Positions 1-5,824 of a stretch of DNA of 7,060 bases are shown in pieces. The notes beneath the pieces are model-generated. The model saw only the letters and a program-made list of their open reading frames with translations. It did not search any database and was not told where the DNA came from. The DNA is from Pseudanabaenales cyanobacterium. Lineage in GTDB: Bacteria > Cyanobacteriota > Cyanobacteriia > Phormidesmidales > Phormidesmidaceae. The position numbers and the translations under genes were made by a program. The stretch is from contig JAKSDM010000408.1 of NCBI GenBank assembly GCA_022360135.1, forward strand, positions 1 through 7,060. The letters run 5' to 3'. Every line of letters begins with the position of its first letter. Positions within the stretch are counted from its first letter, which is position 1.

Positions 1-109
1 AGTATAAATTGCCACTTTAGAGTAGGCTCTTTCATGCATGGAAATAGCTTAAAGTACTTCTTTTTTTGTTCAGGTATCCATCATTAAAGTAGCTTTTTTG
101 ACTGTTATA

Positions 110-213
110 GCAGTCTTAAATCAGTCCTAAATCTTAGGAAACGAGGATCATTGCCGAATAGAGATGGCAAAGCTGTAAAAGAACTTTTGTATTTACAAAT
201 CATCTAGGATTGC
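110..213. repeat. Tandem TIR-bearing repeat unit, copy 1
   Basis: This is the first of two direct copies with a 108-bp period. The last 62 bases (151-212) match copy 2 (259-320) with a single mismatch at 162/270, while the first ~40 bases have diverged. The left end GCAGTCTTA (110-118) is an imperfect inverted match, 7 of 9, to the right end TAGGATTGC (205-213). Internal dyads are TTGCC/GGCAA (151-155 and 166-170), AAAAG/CTTTT (177-188) and TTTGTA/TACAAA (186-199). The unit could be a MITE-like foldback element, a duplicated operator region or a repeated small RNA. No target-site duplication is evident. Confidence 0.75.
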
Positions 214-226
214 TGGGGCAATCCTA
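205..226. repeat. Hairpin at the junction of the two repeat units
   Basis: TAGGATTGC (205-213) at the end of copy 1 pairs perfectly with GCAATCCTA (218-226) at the start of copy 2 across a TGGG loop, giving a 9-bp stem. It arises from abutting inverted termini. No T-tract follows, so it is not a typical intrinsic terminator. Confidence 0.65.
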
Positions 227-321
227 AATCAGTTCTAAACTCTATGAGACGAGAATTATTGCCGAATAGGGATGGCAAAGCTGTAAAAGAACTTTTGTAT
301 TTACAAATCATCTAGGATTGC
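218..321. repeat. Tandem TIR-bearing repeat unit, copy 2
   Basis: This second unit starts four bases after copy 1. Its termini are a perfect 9-bp inverted repeat, GCAATCCTA (218-226) and TAGGATTGC (313-321). The pairing continues imperfectly, so about 18 of the outer 22 bases (218-239 against 300-321) are complementary. The internal dyads of copy 1 are kept, including TTTGTA/TACAAA at 294-307. A TATAAA follows at 324-329. The better-preserved termini suggest copy 2 is closer to the original element, or that its ends are under selection. Confidence 0.75.
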
Positions 322-367
322 CCTATAAAAAATAGTCTTGAAAGTGAATTCTATCTAAAATTTCTAC

Positions 368-408
368 ATTAATCTTTTGTTAACTTTTTATTAACTTTGC
401 ATTAACTT
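368..408 (+). promoter_or_regulatory. Pho-box-like array: four octamers at 11-bp period
   Basis: Four octamers are spaced by exactly three bases: ATTAATCT (368-375), GTTAACTT (379-386), ATTAACTT (390-397) and ATTAACTT (401-408). The known cyanobacterial Pho box, bound by the SphR/PhoB response regulator, is tandem octamers of the type PyTTAAPyPy(T/A) with 3-bp spacers, so both unit and spacing fit. Position 1 is G or A rather than a pyrimidine. An AATAAT at 434-439 could serve as the -10, though it lies 25 bp past the last octamer, farther than in classical Pho promoters. The array is about 210 bp upstream of the HTH gene, and no other gene start is nearer on this strand. Binding by another OmpR-family regulator is possible. 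Confidence 0.55.
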
Positions 409-562
409 CATTTTTTTTGAGGCGGAGTCAACCAATAATTAATCTCAGGAGAAGGTTTCAACATCTCTCATGAGCAAGCTCTGTGATAGTAACAGACTTA
501 TTTCTGTTGACAGATAATTTAAAGGACTGAAATATCGCACTTTTGTCTTTTGAATACGCCGG

Positions 563-593
563 CTTGACAAAACCTTAAAAAGGTTCAATCAAG
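563..593. promoter_or_regulatory. 31-bp dyad overlapping a TTGACA hexamer
   Basis: Outer arms CTTGA (563-567) and TCAAG (589-593) and inner arms AACCTT (571-576) and AAGGTT (580-585) share one centre at 578. Three unpaired positions separate the arms on each side. The dyad covers the TTGACA at 564-569 and ends 22 bp before the ATG of the HTH gene. That position suits an autoregulatory operator for the HTH protein or a leader hairpin. The absence of a good -10 downstream weakens the promoter reading. Confidence 0.4.
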
Positions 594-615
594 CTTAAGT
601 GAATTAATTAAACGG

Positions 616-1212
616 ATGAAAAGGGGGTGCGTTTTGGAAAAACGGAATAAGGCATTAATGCCTTTAGCACTCGACCTCTTGTTGGAGAGCTTACCTGCAG
701 ATTTAGGTCCAGAATATCGGCGTCGGATTGAAATCATGCAGCGCGCCGTGATGGGTCAATCTCAAGCCGAAATCTGCGCTGCTTTAGGATGCGCTCAGGA
801 AACAGCGCGGTACTGGATGTCCATTGCCGAGACCGGAGAGGTATATAAATGGAAAAGTCACCCTCTGGGCCGACCTAAGACAATTAATGACCAGTATCTT
901 GAGCGATTGCAAGAACTGGTCAGCCAGAGCCCCAGAGAATATGGCTATCCATTTCAACGGTGGACAGCCCAGTGGCTAAGTAAGCATTTGGCCAAAGAAC
1001 TCGGAATTGAAGTGAGTGGCCGCCATGTCAACCGTCTGCTCAAACAGATGGGGCTTTCCACCCAACTGAGACCTAAAATACGAAAACCGGAAACATCTGA
1101 ACCGTTGAGCAAAAGGAGAGCTGGCATTACGATCGGTGACCTCCAGTCAGCTTCATTGCCAGAATTTCTTGGACCATCCAATCTCAACAACGCAGTAGAC
1201 GGACATCAATAA
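616..1212 (+). CDS. Small HTH DNA-binding protein related to IS630 transposase N-termini
   Basis: This 198-residue protein has two DNA-binding modules and no catalytic domain. Residues 48-70 (starting QSQAEICAALGC) form a homeodomain-like helix-turn-helix. Residues 92-148 form a second, winged-helix module of the HTH_33 type seen at the N-terminus of IS630 transposases, with SPREYGYPFQRW followed by VNRLLKQMGLS. The DDE nuclease domain of an IS630 transposase (normally a further ~150-200 residues) is absent. The tail (161-198) is of unknown function. The product is probably a soluble regulator, and its place before the exporter suggests it controls the cassette. The ATG at 616 has no clear ribosome-binding site. 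A TTG at 634 lies 6 bases after AGGGGG (622-627) and would give MEKRNKALMPL, so it may be the true start. A truncated transposase remnant is the main alternative. Confidence 0.8.
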   Translation: MKRGCVLEKRNKALMPLALDLLLESLPADLGPEYRRRIEIMQRAVMGQSQAEICAALGCAQETARYWMSIAETGEVYKWKSHPLGRPKTINDQYLERLQELVSQSPREYGYPFQRWTAQWLSKHLAKELGIEVSGRHVNRLLKQMGLSTQLRPKIRKPETSEPLSKRRAGITIGDLQSASLPEFLGPSNLNNAVDGHQ

Positions 1213-1255
1213 ACATCACAATACATAAGCCCTATGGCGGCTTCTATTGATGTCC
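1201..1255 (+). repeat. Inverted repeat spanning the stop codon of the HTH gene
   Basis: GGACATCAATA (1201-1211) pairs perfectly with TATTGATGTCC (1245-1255). Inside it lies a second stem, AAGCC (1227-1231) with GGCTT (1239-1243). The left arm overlaps the last codons and the TAA (1210-1212). GCGC TAA GCGC (1258-1268) follows. There is no T-tract, so this is a weak candidate for a terminator. It may instead be an RNA 3'-end stabiliser or a processing site between the HTH gene and the exporter gene. Confidence 0.5.
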
Positions 1256-1321
1256 AAGCGCTAAGCGCCACTCATTTATAAATACCCTTTAATCATTTTC
1301 TTTTGGGATTGAAAGTATGAA

Positions 1322-4066
1322 ATGGCTATTTCACAACATCTGTTAGACCAGCAGCTTGCTCACACCCTAGGCCAGCCCCTTTCAGACCAGGAATTGTCAC
1401 ATTGTCTGAACCAGATTGAGATTCTAGAACCCACGATCGGCAAGTCGTTCTGGCGATCATCAGAGGCTTCCCCCGGGCTTTACATCATCCTGGCAGGTAA
1501 AGTCAGGCTGATTGATCCGGTTGATACGTTAATCACATCCCTCCAGGCAGGGGCATCCTTTGGTGAACTCACCCTATTTCCAGAAGAGGACTTTCAACCC
1601 TACTCGGCCAGGGCTTCTCTGAATCTGAAGATTGCTCATCTTAATCAGGGGTGTTTACAAGCCCTGATCCATAAATACGCCACGGTGCGAGACCATCTGC
1701 ATCACCAAGCAGTTGTGCGGGATCAGCTGCTGCGCTCTGTCTCAGCTGAAGCTGACCAATCGGTTGAAACCGGGGTTGGAGCGCCCCCAACCCTGGAATC
1801 GTCTTCCCCCTGGGTTGAGCTAGACACCCCACGCAAGCAAGCCAAGCAAACTGTTGGTCGAGCTTATTTCCCCACCCCCATAGTGAAAGTGGGTCACTGG
1901 TGGCGGCGCGTGAGTGGACGCTATCCGTTTTTTGAGCAACAAAGCGCCTCTGACTGTGGGGTTGCTTGTCTGGTGATGGTGGGCCGCTACTGGGGTAAGC
2001 GCTTTAGCGTCAATCAACTGCGGAGTGTCGCCAATGTCAATCGCGACGGTTCGTCACTGCGGGGTTTAATCACAGCCGCAGAAACCATTGGGTTTTCTCA
2101 CCGGCCTGTCAAAGCTGACCTCAAAAGCTTAGCCAGACAACAGCTGCCTGCCATTGTCCATTGGCAAGGAAATCACTACATTGTGGTCTACAAAGTAACC
2201 CCCAATCGCGTTATCGTCGCTGACCCCGCCCTGGGTCAGCGAGCCCTCAGCCATGCCGAATTTCAAGCGAGTTGGACTGGCTATACCTTATTGTTGCAAC
2301 CTACAACCTTTTTTCAGCAGGCGCCTGAAGCCAAGCAGAACATCTGGAAGTTTTTCAAACTCGTCAGACCGCACGGGGTGGTCCTGCTTGAGGTGGTGTT
2401 CGCTTCGATCATGATTCAGATCTTTGGGTTGTTCACACCGCTGTTTACCCAGTTACTGTTGGACCGTGTGGTTGTACAGCGCAGTACGCTGACGTTAACA
2501 GCGATTGGGTTAGGTCTGTTAATCTTTAGCTTGTTCGGGGTGGCGATGTCCGCCCTGCGGCGATATCTTATCTATCACACCGCCAATAGACTCGATCTGG
2601 CGTTGATCATCGGTTTTATTAACTATACCTTTCGATTGCCCCTCTCGTTCTTTGAGTCTCGTTATGTCGGAGACATTACCTCCCGCGTTCGAGAAAGCCG
2701 GAAAATCAGGGACTTCTTAACGGGCGAAGCCTTAACCACTATGCTCGACTTAATGGCAGTGTTTGTCTATGTTGGGTTAATGTTCTGGTATAGCTGGCAG
2801 ATGGCTCTGCTGGCGTTAGTGATTGTCCCTGTATTTACCTTATTAGCCCTGATTGCCGCCCCCTTCCTGCGGCGGATCTCGCGAGAAATTTTTAATGCCA
2901 AAACAGTCGAGGGGCGTTATCTAATCGAAGCGCTCAGCGGAATTAGCGCTATCAAAGCCATGGGAATTGAGCAAACAGTTCGCTGGCGTTGGGAAGATCT
3001 GTTCAACCAGTCGATTAGAAAGAATTTTTCGGGTCAAATACTTCGTCACCAGCTCAGAACCTTTAGCACAACCATTGAAACCCTTGCCAAGAGGGGGTTA
3101 CTGCTGTTTGGCGTGTGGCAGGTAATTCACGATCAACTGACCATTGGCCAACTGGTTGCGTTTAATATGTTGCTGAGCAATGTTATTCGTCCCTTCCGGC
3201 GTATGCTTTCGCTGTGGAATGAATTTCAGGATGTGTTCGTTGCCATGGAACGGATCAATGATGTGATTGATGCTGAACCGGAAGAGGATACGTCTCTTGC
3301 CCCTAAGCCGCCTCTACCGACTCTGCAAGGCCACATTCGCTTTGAGCAGGTAACCTTCCGTTATCATCCTGAAGTCGAAACCAATACGCTGGAAAACCTC
3401 AGCTTTGAGATCCAGCCCGGACAAACGGTGGCCATTGTTGGTCGCAGCGGTTCTGGGAAAACCACGATCGCCAAGCTGATTTTGGGTCTTTATCCGGTAA
3501 CCGAGGGGAAGATCTGGATCGATGGTCAGGAGGTGAACAACATTTCGCTGCGATCGCTGCGGCGGCAAATTGGCGTGGTCAACCAAGACACCTTTTTGTT
3601 CGGCGGCTCCATTGGTGAAAACATTAGTGTGGCTTATCCAAACGCCACACTGGAAGAGATTCGCTCAGCGGCTCGACAGGCGGTCGCCGATCAGTTCATC
3701 CAAACCTTACCGATGAAATACGACACCCAGATTGGGGAAGGCGGCGGACTGTTATCGGGTGGTCAGCGACAGCGTTTAGCGATCGCCCGCGCCCTGCTGG
3801 GAAACCCCCGATTGCTGATTCTCGATGAAGCCACCAGTAACCTCGACGCCGAATCAGAGCGAATTATTCAGAACAATCTAAACACCATTCTTCAATGCCG
3901 GACAACATTGGTGATCGCCCATCGTCTCTCTACAGTCCGCCATGCTGACCTGATTCTGGTGCTGGATAGAGGCGTGTTAGTCGAAAGAGGGACCCACACC
4001 GAATTAATGGCTAAGCAGGGTCAATATTTTTACCTGAATCAGCAACAGCTTGCTGTGGCGGGATAA
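1322..4066 (+). CDS. Peptidase-containing ABC exporter (C39) with cNMP-binding-like N-terminus
   Basis: This 914-residue inner-membrane exporter should cleave the leader of a small secreted protein and pump out the mature part. Residues ~15-135 form a CAP_ED-like beta-barrel (GKVRLI at 59-64, FGEL at 80-83). Residues ~200-330 form a C39 peptidase with Q206/Q207, C212 in SDCG, H285 and D301 in ADPA, so the catalytic set is complete. Residues ~345-630 hold about six membrane helices. The ATPase has Walker A GRSGSGKT (707-714), Q-loop Q755, signature LSGGQ (811-815), Walker B LLILDE (831-836), D-loop and H867, all intact. In the N-terminal barrel the CRP phosphate-contact Arg-Ser pair aligns with Gln92-Pro93, so ordinary cAMP binding is doubtful. 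The gene starts 109 bp after the HTH gene and 99 bp before the HlyD gene. Relatives include bacteriocin exporters, PteB of S. elongatus and HetC of Anabaena. The exact orthologue is not settled. Confidence 0.93.
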   Translation: MAISQHLLDQQLAHTLGQPLSDQELSHCLNQIEILEPTIGKSFWRSSEASPGLYIILAGKVRLIDPVDTLITSLQAGASFGELTLFPEEDFQPYSARASLNLKIAHLNQGCLQALIHKYATVRDHLHHQAVVRDQLLRSVSAEADQSVETGVGAPPTLESSSPWVELDTPRKQAKQTVGRAYFPTPIVKVGHWWRRVSGRYPFFEQQSASDCGVACLVMVGRYWGKRFSVNQLRSVANVNRDGSSLRGLITAAETIGFSHRPVKADLKSLARQQLPAIVHWQGNHYIVVYKVTPNRVIVADPALGQRALSHAEFQASWTGYTLLLQPTTFFQQAPEAKQNIWKFFKLVRPHGVVLLEVVFASIMIQIFGLFTPLFTQLLLDRVVVQRSTLTLTAIGLGLLIFSLFGVAMSALRRYLIYHTANRLDLALIIGFINYTFRLPLSFFESRYVGDITSRVRESRKIRDFLTGEALTTMLDLMAVFVYVGLMFWYSWQMALLALVIVPVFTLLALIAAPFLRRISREIFNAKTVEGRYLIEALSGISAIKAMGIEQTVRWRWEDLFNQSIRKNFSGQILRHQLRTFSTTIETLAKRGLLLFGVWQVIHDQLTIGQLVAFNMLLSNVIRPFRRMLSLWNEFQDVFVAMERINDVIDAEPEEDTSLAPKPPLPTLQGHIRFEQVTFRYHPEVETNTLENLSFEIQPGQTVAIVGRSGSGKTTIAKLILGLYPVTEGKIWIDGQEVNNISLRSLRRQIGVVNQDTFLFGGSIGENISVAYPNATLEEIRSAARQAVADQFIQTLPMKYDTQIGEGGGLLSGGQRQRLAIARALLGNPRLLILDEATSNLDAESERIIQNNLNTILQCRTTLVIAHRLSTVRHADLILVLDRGVLVERGTHTELMAKQGQYFYLNQQQLAVAG
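3550..3557. repeat. HIP1 octamer GCGATCGC
   Basis: An exact copy of the highly iterated palindrome of cyanobacterial genomes, inside the exporter ATPase domain. It supports cyanobacterial origin. Confidence 0.85.
3779..3786. repeat. HIP1 octamer GCGATCGC
   Basis: Second exact HIP1 copy, just after the signature-motif codons of the exporter. Confidence 0.85.
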
Positions 4067-4114
4067 TCCCCTCAACATTGCCGTCGAGGTTAGCCCAATG
4101 AATTTGAGTCCCAA

Positions 4115-4141
4115 TTGACAATCAACCGTCAGCCTTTTAAT
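4115..4141 (+). promoter_or_regulatory. Possible internal promoter before the HlyD gene
   Basis: An exact TTGACA (4115-4120) is followed by TTTAAT (4136-4141), five of six bases of the -10 consensus. The spacer is 15 bp, shorter than the usual 16-18. It lies in the 99-bp gap between exporter and HlyD genes. If real, the HlyD gene would have a second start with a very short leader. Confidence 0.2.
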
Positions 4142-4165
4142 CGCTGAGTTCAACCGGTAGCGACC

Positions 4166-5590
4166 ATGCCAAACACACCCACTACACAAGACCTGATGAG
4201 TCAGAACGGTTACAATCCAAATCACCTGAGTTCATTGGAAACGCAGCCGGACTTGACTCATTCGAACCCGCCCCAGTCCTCCAGCCATTCCCATTCCTTG
4301 GAGTTGTCTCAAGATGACTGGTCTAGCGTCACGCAAGAACTGATCGACACGTTGCCCCGAGTTTGGAGCCGAGGGATTATCTATCTATTGGTCTTTTTTA
4401 CCGCCATCACTTTGCCCTGGGCAATGCTGTCCAGAGTGGATCAAACTGGGAGCGCCCGAGGACGCTTGGAGCCCAAGGGCAAAACCATTCAGCTCGATGC
4501 GCCCGTGGCTGGAACGGTAGCCGAAATAAAGGTAGAGGAAGGTCAACAGGTGAAGGCTGGCCAGCGCTTACTAAAGTTAGAATCGGAGATCATTTATGCT
4601 GATTTGCAGCAAGCTGAGGCAAAATTGGCCGGTCAGCAAAATCGATTGTCACAGCTGCAACTGCTGCAGAATCAGCTAGAAACGACCCTTCATACGCAAC
4701 GACTGCAGAGTCAAGCCCTAGCTTCCGAGCAACTGGCGCAAATTCACCAAACTCAGCAAAAACTGGATTTTCATCAAGCAGAGTCTGACCTGGCGGAGGA
4801 AATCCTGGCGATGGATCAAAGTACCGTACAGCGCTTCCGTCGGGTGCAACAAGCCGGTGCGATCGCCGCCCTTCGAGTAGATGAAGCAGAACGCTCAATG
4901 ATTGAAAGCCAACAGCGTTTGGAACAGATCCACTTAGACCAACTCCAGGCTCAGTCCGAACTCCAAAAACAGCAAACCGCCTACGAAAGAGTTCTCAGGG
5001 AAGGAAAGCTAACCGAGATAGCGGTTGAGAGACAGCTTAAAGAACTTCTGGTTCAAATTACTGATTTAAGAGCGGAGATCACCCAAAATCAAAACCAGAT
5101 TAAGGCGTTGCAATTTCAGTGGCGGCAGCGTATATTCTATGCTCCCATAGATGGCGTAATTTTTCAGTTATTGGTTCACAATGCCGGGGCCGTCGTACAA
5201 CCCAGTCAGATGATTGCTCAGATTGTCCCCACAGATGTCCCACTTATACTCCGGGCGCAGATGGAAAGCAAAGAGAGTGGGTTTCTCCAGGTAGGGTTGC
5301 CGGTCAAAATCAAGTTTGACGCCTATCCTTTTCAGGACTACGGTGTTGTGCAAGGCCGACTGAGTCGGATCTCACCCAATTCTAAAATTATGCAAACCGG
5401 TCAAAGTCAACGAGAAATCTTTGAACTGGAAATTGAGTTAGGTCAGTCATATATCCAAACGCCCAACCAACAAATTGCCTTGACCCCAGGCCAGACAGCT
5501 ACAGCAGAAGTGGTTATCCGACAGCGTCGCGTAATTGACTTCTTCCTGGATCCATTTAAGAAGTTGCAAAAAGGGGGGATAGAACTCTAA
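4166..5590 (+). CDS. HlyD-family membrane fusion (periplasmic adaptor) protein
   Basis: This 474-residue adaptor should dock on the exporter and carry substrate across the periplasm. Residues 1-65 are a Ser/Asn/Gln/His-rich cytosolic tail. Residues ~70-88 (starting GIIYLLVFFTAITLP) are the single membrane anchor. Residues ~108-140 (DAPVAGTVAEIKVEEGQQV) are the first half of the biotinyl-lipoyl domain. Residues ~145-318 are a long Gln-rich coiled-coil hairpin. Residues ~323-356 (YAPIDGVIFQLLV) are the second lipoyl half. Residues ~357-452 form the beta-barrel domain. The length and order are normal for bacteriocin-type HlyD proteins. EbfE in the S. elongatus biofilm system plays the matching role. 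The start has no clear ribosome-binding site, and M11 (4196) is an alternative. No TolC-like outer-membrane partner is present in the window. Confidence 0.92.
   Translation: MPNTPTTQDLMSQNGYNPNHLSSLETQPDLTHSNPPQSSSHSHSLELSQDDWSSVTQELIDTLPRVWSRGIIYLLVFFTAITLPWAMLSRVDQTGSARGRLEPKGKTIQLDAPVAGTVAEIKVEEGQQVKAGQRLLKLESEIIYADLQQAEAKLAGQQNRLSQLQLLQNQLETTLHTQRLQSQALASEQLAQIHQTQQKLDFHQAESDLAEEILAMDQSTVQRFRRVQQAGAIAALRVDEAERSMIESQQRLEQIHLDQLQAQSELQKQQTAYERVLREGKLTEIAVERQLKELLVQITDLRAEITQNQNQIKALQFQWRQRIFYAPIDGVIFQLLVHNAGAVVQPSQMIAQIVPTDVPLILRAQMESKESGFLQVGLPVKIKFDAYPFQDYGVVQGRLSRISPNSKIMQTGQSQREIFELEIELGQSYIQTPNQQIALTPGQTATAEVVIRQRRVIDFFLDPFKKLQKGGIEL
4859..4866. repeat. HIP1 octamer GCGATCGC
   Basis: Third exact HIP1 copy, within the coiled-coil coding part of the HlyD gene. 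Confidence 0.85.
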
Positions 5591-5598
5591 AAAAACAC

Positions 5599-5721
5599 TT
5601 TAAGGAACTGCAGTTAAGGATCGGCTCAGAAATAGCTGTCGCAAATTTTGATGAACGACGCCTATGAAGTCATCAATTCACTTTTTATAATGCGACAGTC
5701 ATTTATTGACCGTTCCTAAAT
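5599..5721. repeat. Nested inverted-repeat element between HlyD and isomerase genes
   Basis: The outer ends TTTAAGGAAC (5599-5608) and GTTCCTAAAT (5712-5721) are inverted with 8 of 10 matches. Inside, CTGTCGCA (5636-5643) and TGCGACAG (5691-5698) are perfect 8-bp arms. Further in, TTGATGA (5648-5654) and TCATCAA (5670-5676) are perfect 7-bp arms. A palindrome AACTGCAGTT (5606-5615) lies at the left end. The element begins 9 bp after the HlyD stop and fills half of the 234-bp gap. It resembles a small non-coding MITE or an intercistronic structured RNA. No T-tract follows the stems, and no clear target duplication is seen. Confidence 0.55.
5686..5691 (+). promoter_or_regulatory. Perfect TATAAT, possible -10 for the isomerase gene
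   Basis: An exact TATAAT sits about 134 bp before the isomerase start. No -35-like hexamer is found 16-18 bp upstream, so it would need an activator. It overlaps the first base of an inverted-repeat arm. Evidence is thin. Confidence 0.2.
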
Positions 5722-5728
5722 AACATCC

Positions 5729-5760
5729 CATCTACTCATCCACCCATCCACCCATCCACA
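5729..5760 (+). repeat. Short tandem 8-bp repeat (CATCCACC)
   Basis: Three units, CATCCACC (5737-5744), CATCCACC (5745-5752) and CATCCACA (5753-5760), are preceded by a degenerate CATCTACT (5729-5736). This is a small microsatellite of the kind often seen in intergenic DNA of filamentous cyanobacteria. It lies 64 bp before the isomerase gene, so copy-number change would alter its leader but not a reading frame. Confidence 0.75.
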
Positions 5761-5802
5761 GTCTGCTACTGGGGCTTTATTTCTAAGCAATCCCTTACAT
5801 CT

Positions 5803-5812
5803 GTCAATTGAC
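5803..5812. promoter_or_regulatory. GTCAATTGAC palindrome near the isomerase start
   Basis: A perfect 10-bp palindrome ends 12 bp before the ATG at 5825, where a ribosome-binding site would normally lie. It could be an operator half or a chance palindrome. No strong Shine-Dalgarno sequence is visible in this leader. Confidence 0.2.
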
Positions 5813-5824
5813 GAGTTACTGAAA

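Larger units (their letters stand above)
1..615. other. AT-rich non-coding region upstream of the secretion cassette
   Basis: No open frame of useful length or coding character is seen on either strand. The region holds two tandem 104-bp repeat units, a Pho-box-like array and a 31-bp dyad, each listed separately. Weaker signals are a TATAAA at 324-329 directly after the second repeat, an AATAAT at 434-439 downstream of the array, and two exact TTGACA hexamers at 507-512 and 564-569. Neither TTGACA has a good -10 at normal spacing. A small hairpin (AACAGA 491-496, TCTGTT 503-508) lies between them. Positions 1-109 show only T-tracts and a short AAGTACTT palindrome. The size and density of signals suggest a long regulatory leader for the gene at 616, but no transcription start can be fixed by reading. 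Confidence 0.6.

Noticed and set aside
189..196. NtcA-type site (GTA...TAC) in the repeat units
   Set aside because: GTA and TAC are separated by two bases, not the eight needed for NtcA.
110..321. CRISPR array
   Set aside because: There are only two units of ~104 bp separated by four bases. There are no short repeats with unique spacers and no cas genes.
470..517. 15-codon ORF (MSKLCDSNRLISVDR) after a purine-rich AGGAGAAGG
   Set aside because: The purine tract ends 14 bases before the ATG, too far for a good ribosome-binding site, and the peptide has no GG leader, codon run or other leader-peptide feature.
954..1190. Minus-strand ORFs opposite the HTH, exporter, HlyD and isomerase genes
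   Set aside because: They are short, show no domain signature, and run antisense to genes with clear family motifs.
616..1212. Complete IS630-family insertion sequence
   Set aside because: No DDE catalytic domain follows the HTH modules, and no terminal repeats flanking the gene were found.
5651..5719. 22-codon ORF (MNDAYEVINSLFIMRQSFIDRS) in the HlyD-isomerase gap
   Set aside because: It lies wholly inside the nested inverted-repeat element, has no ribosome-binding site and no GG-type leader, so it is not a convincing exporter substrate.
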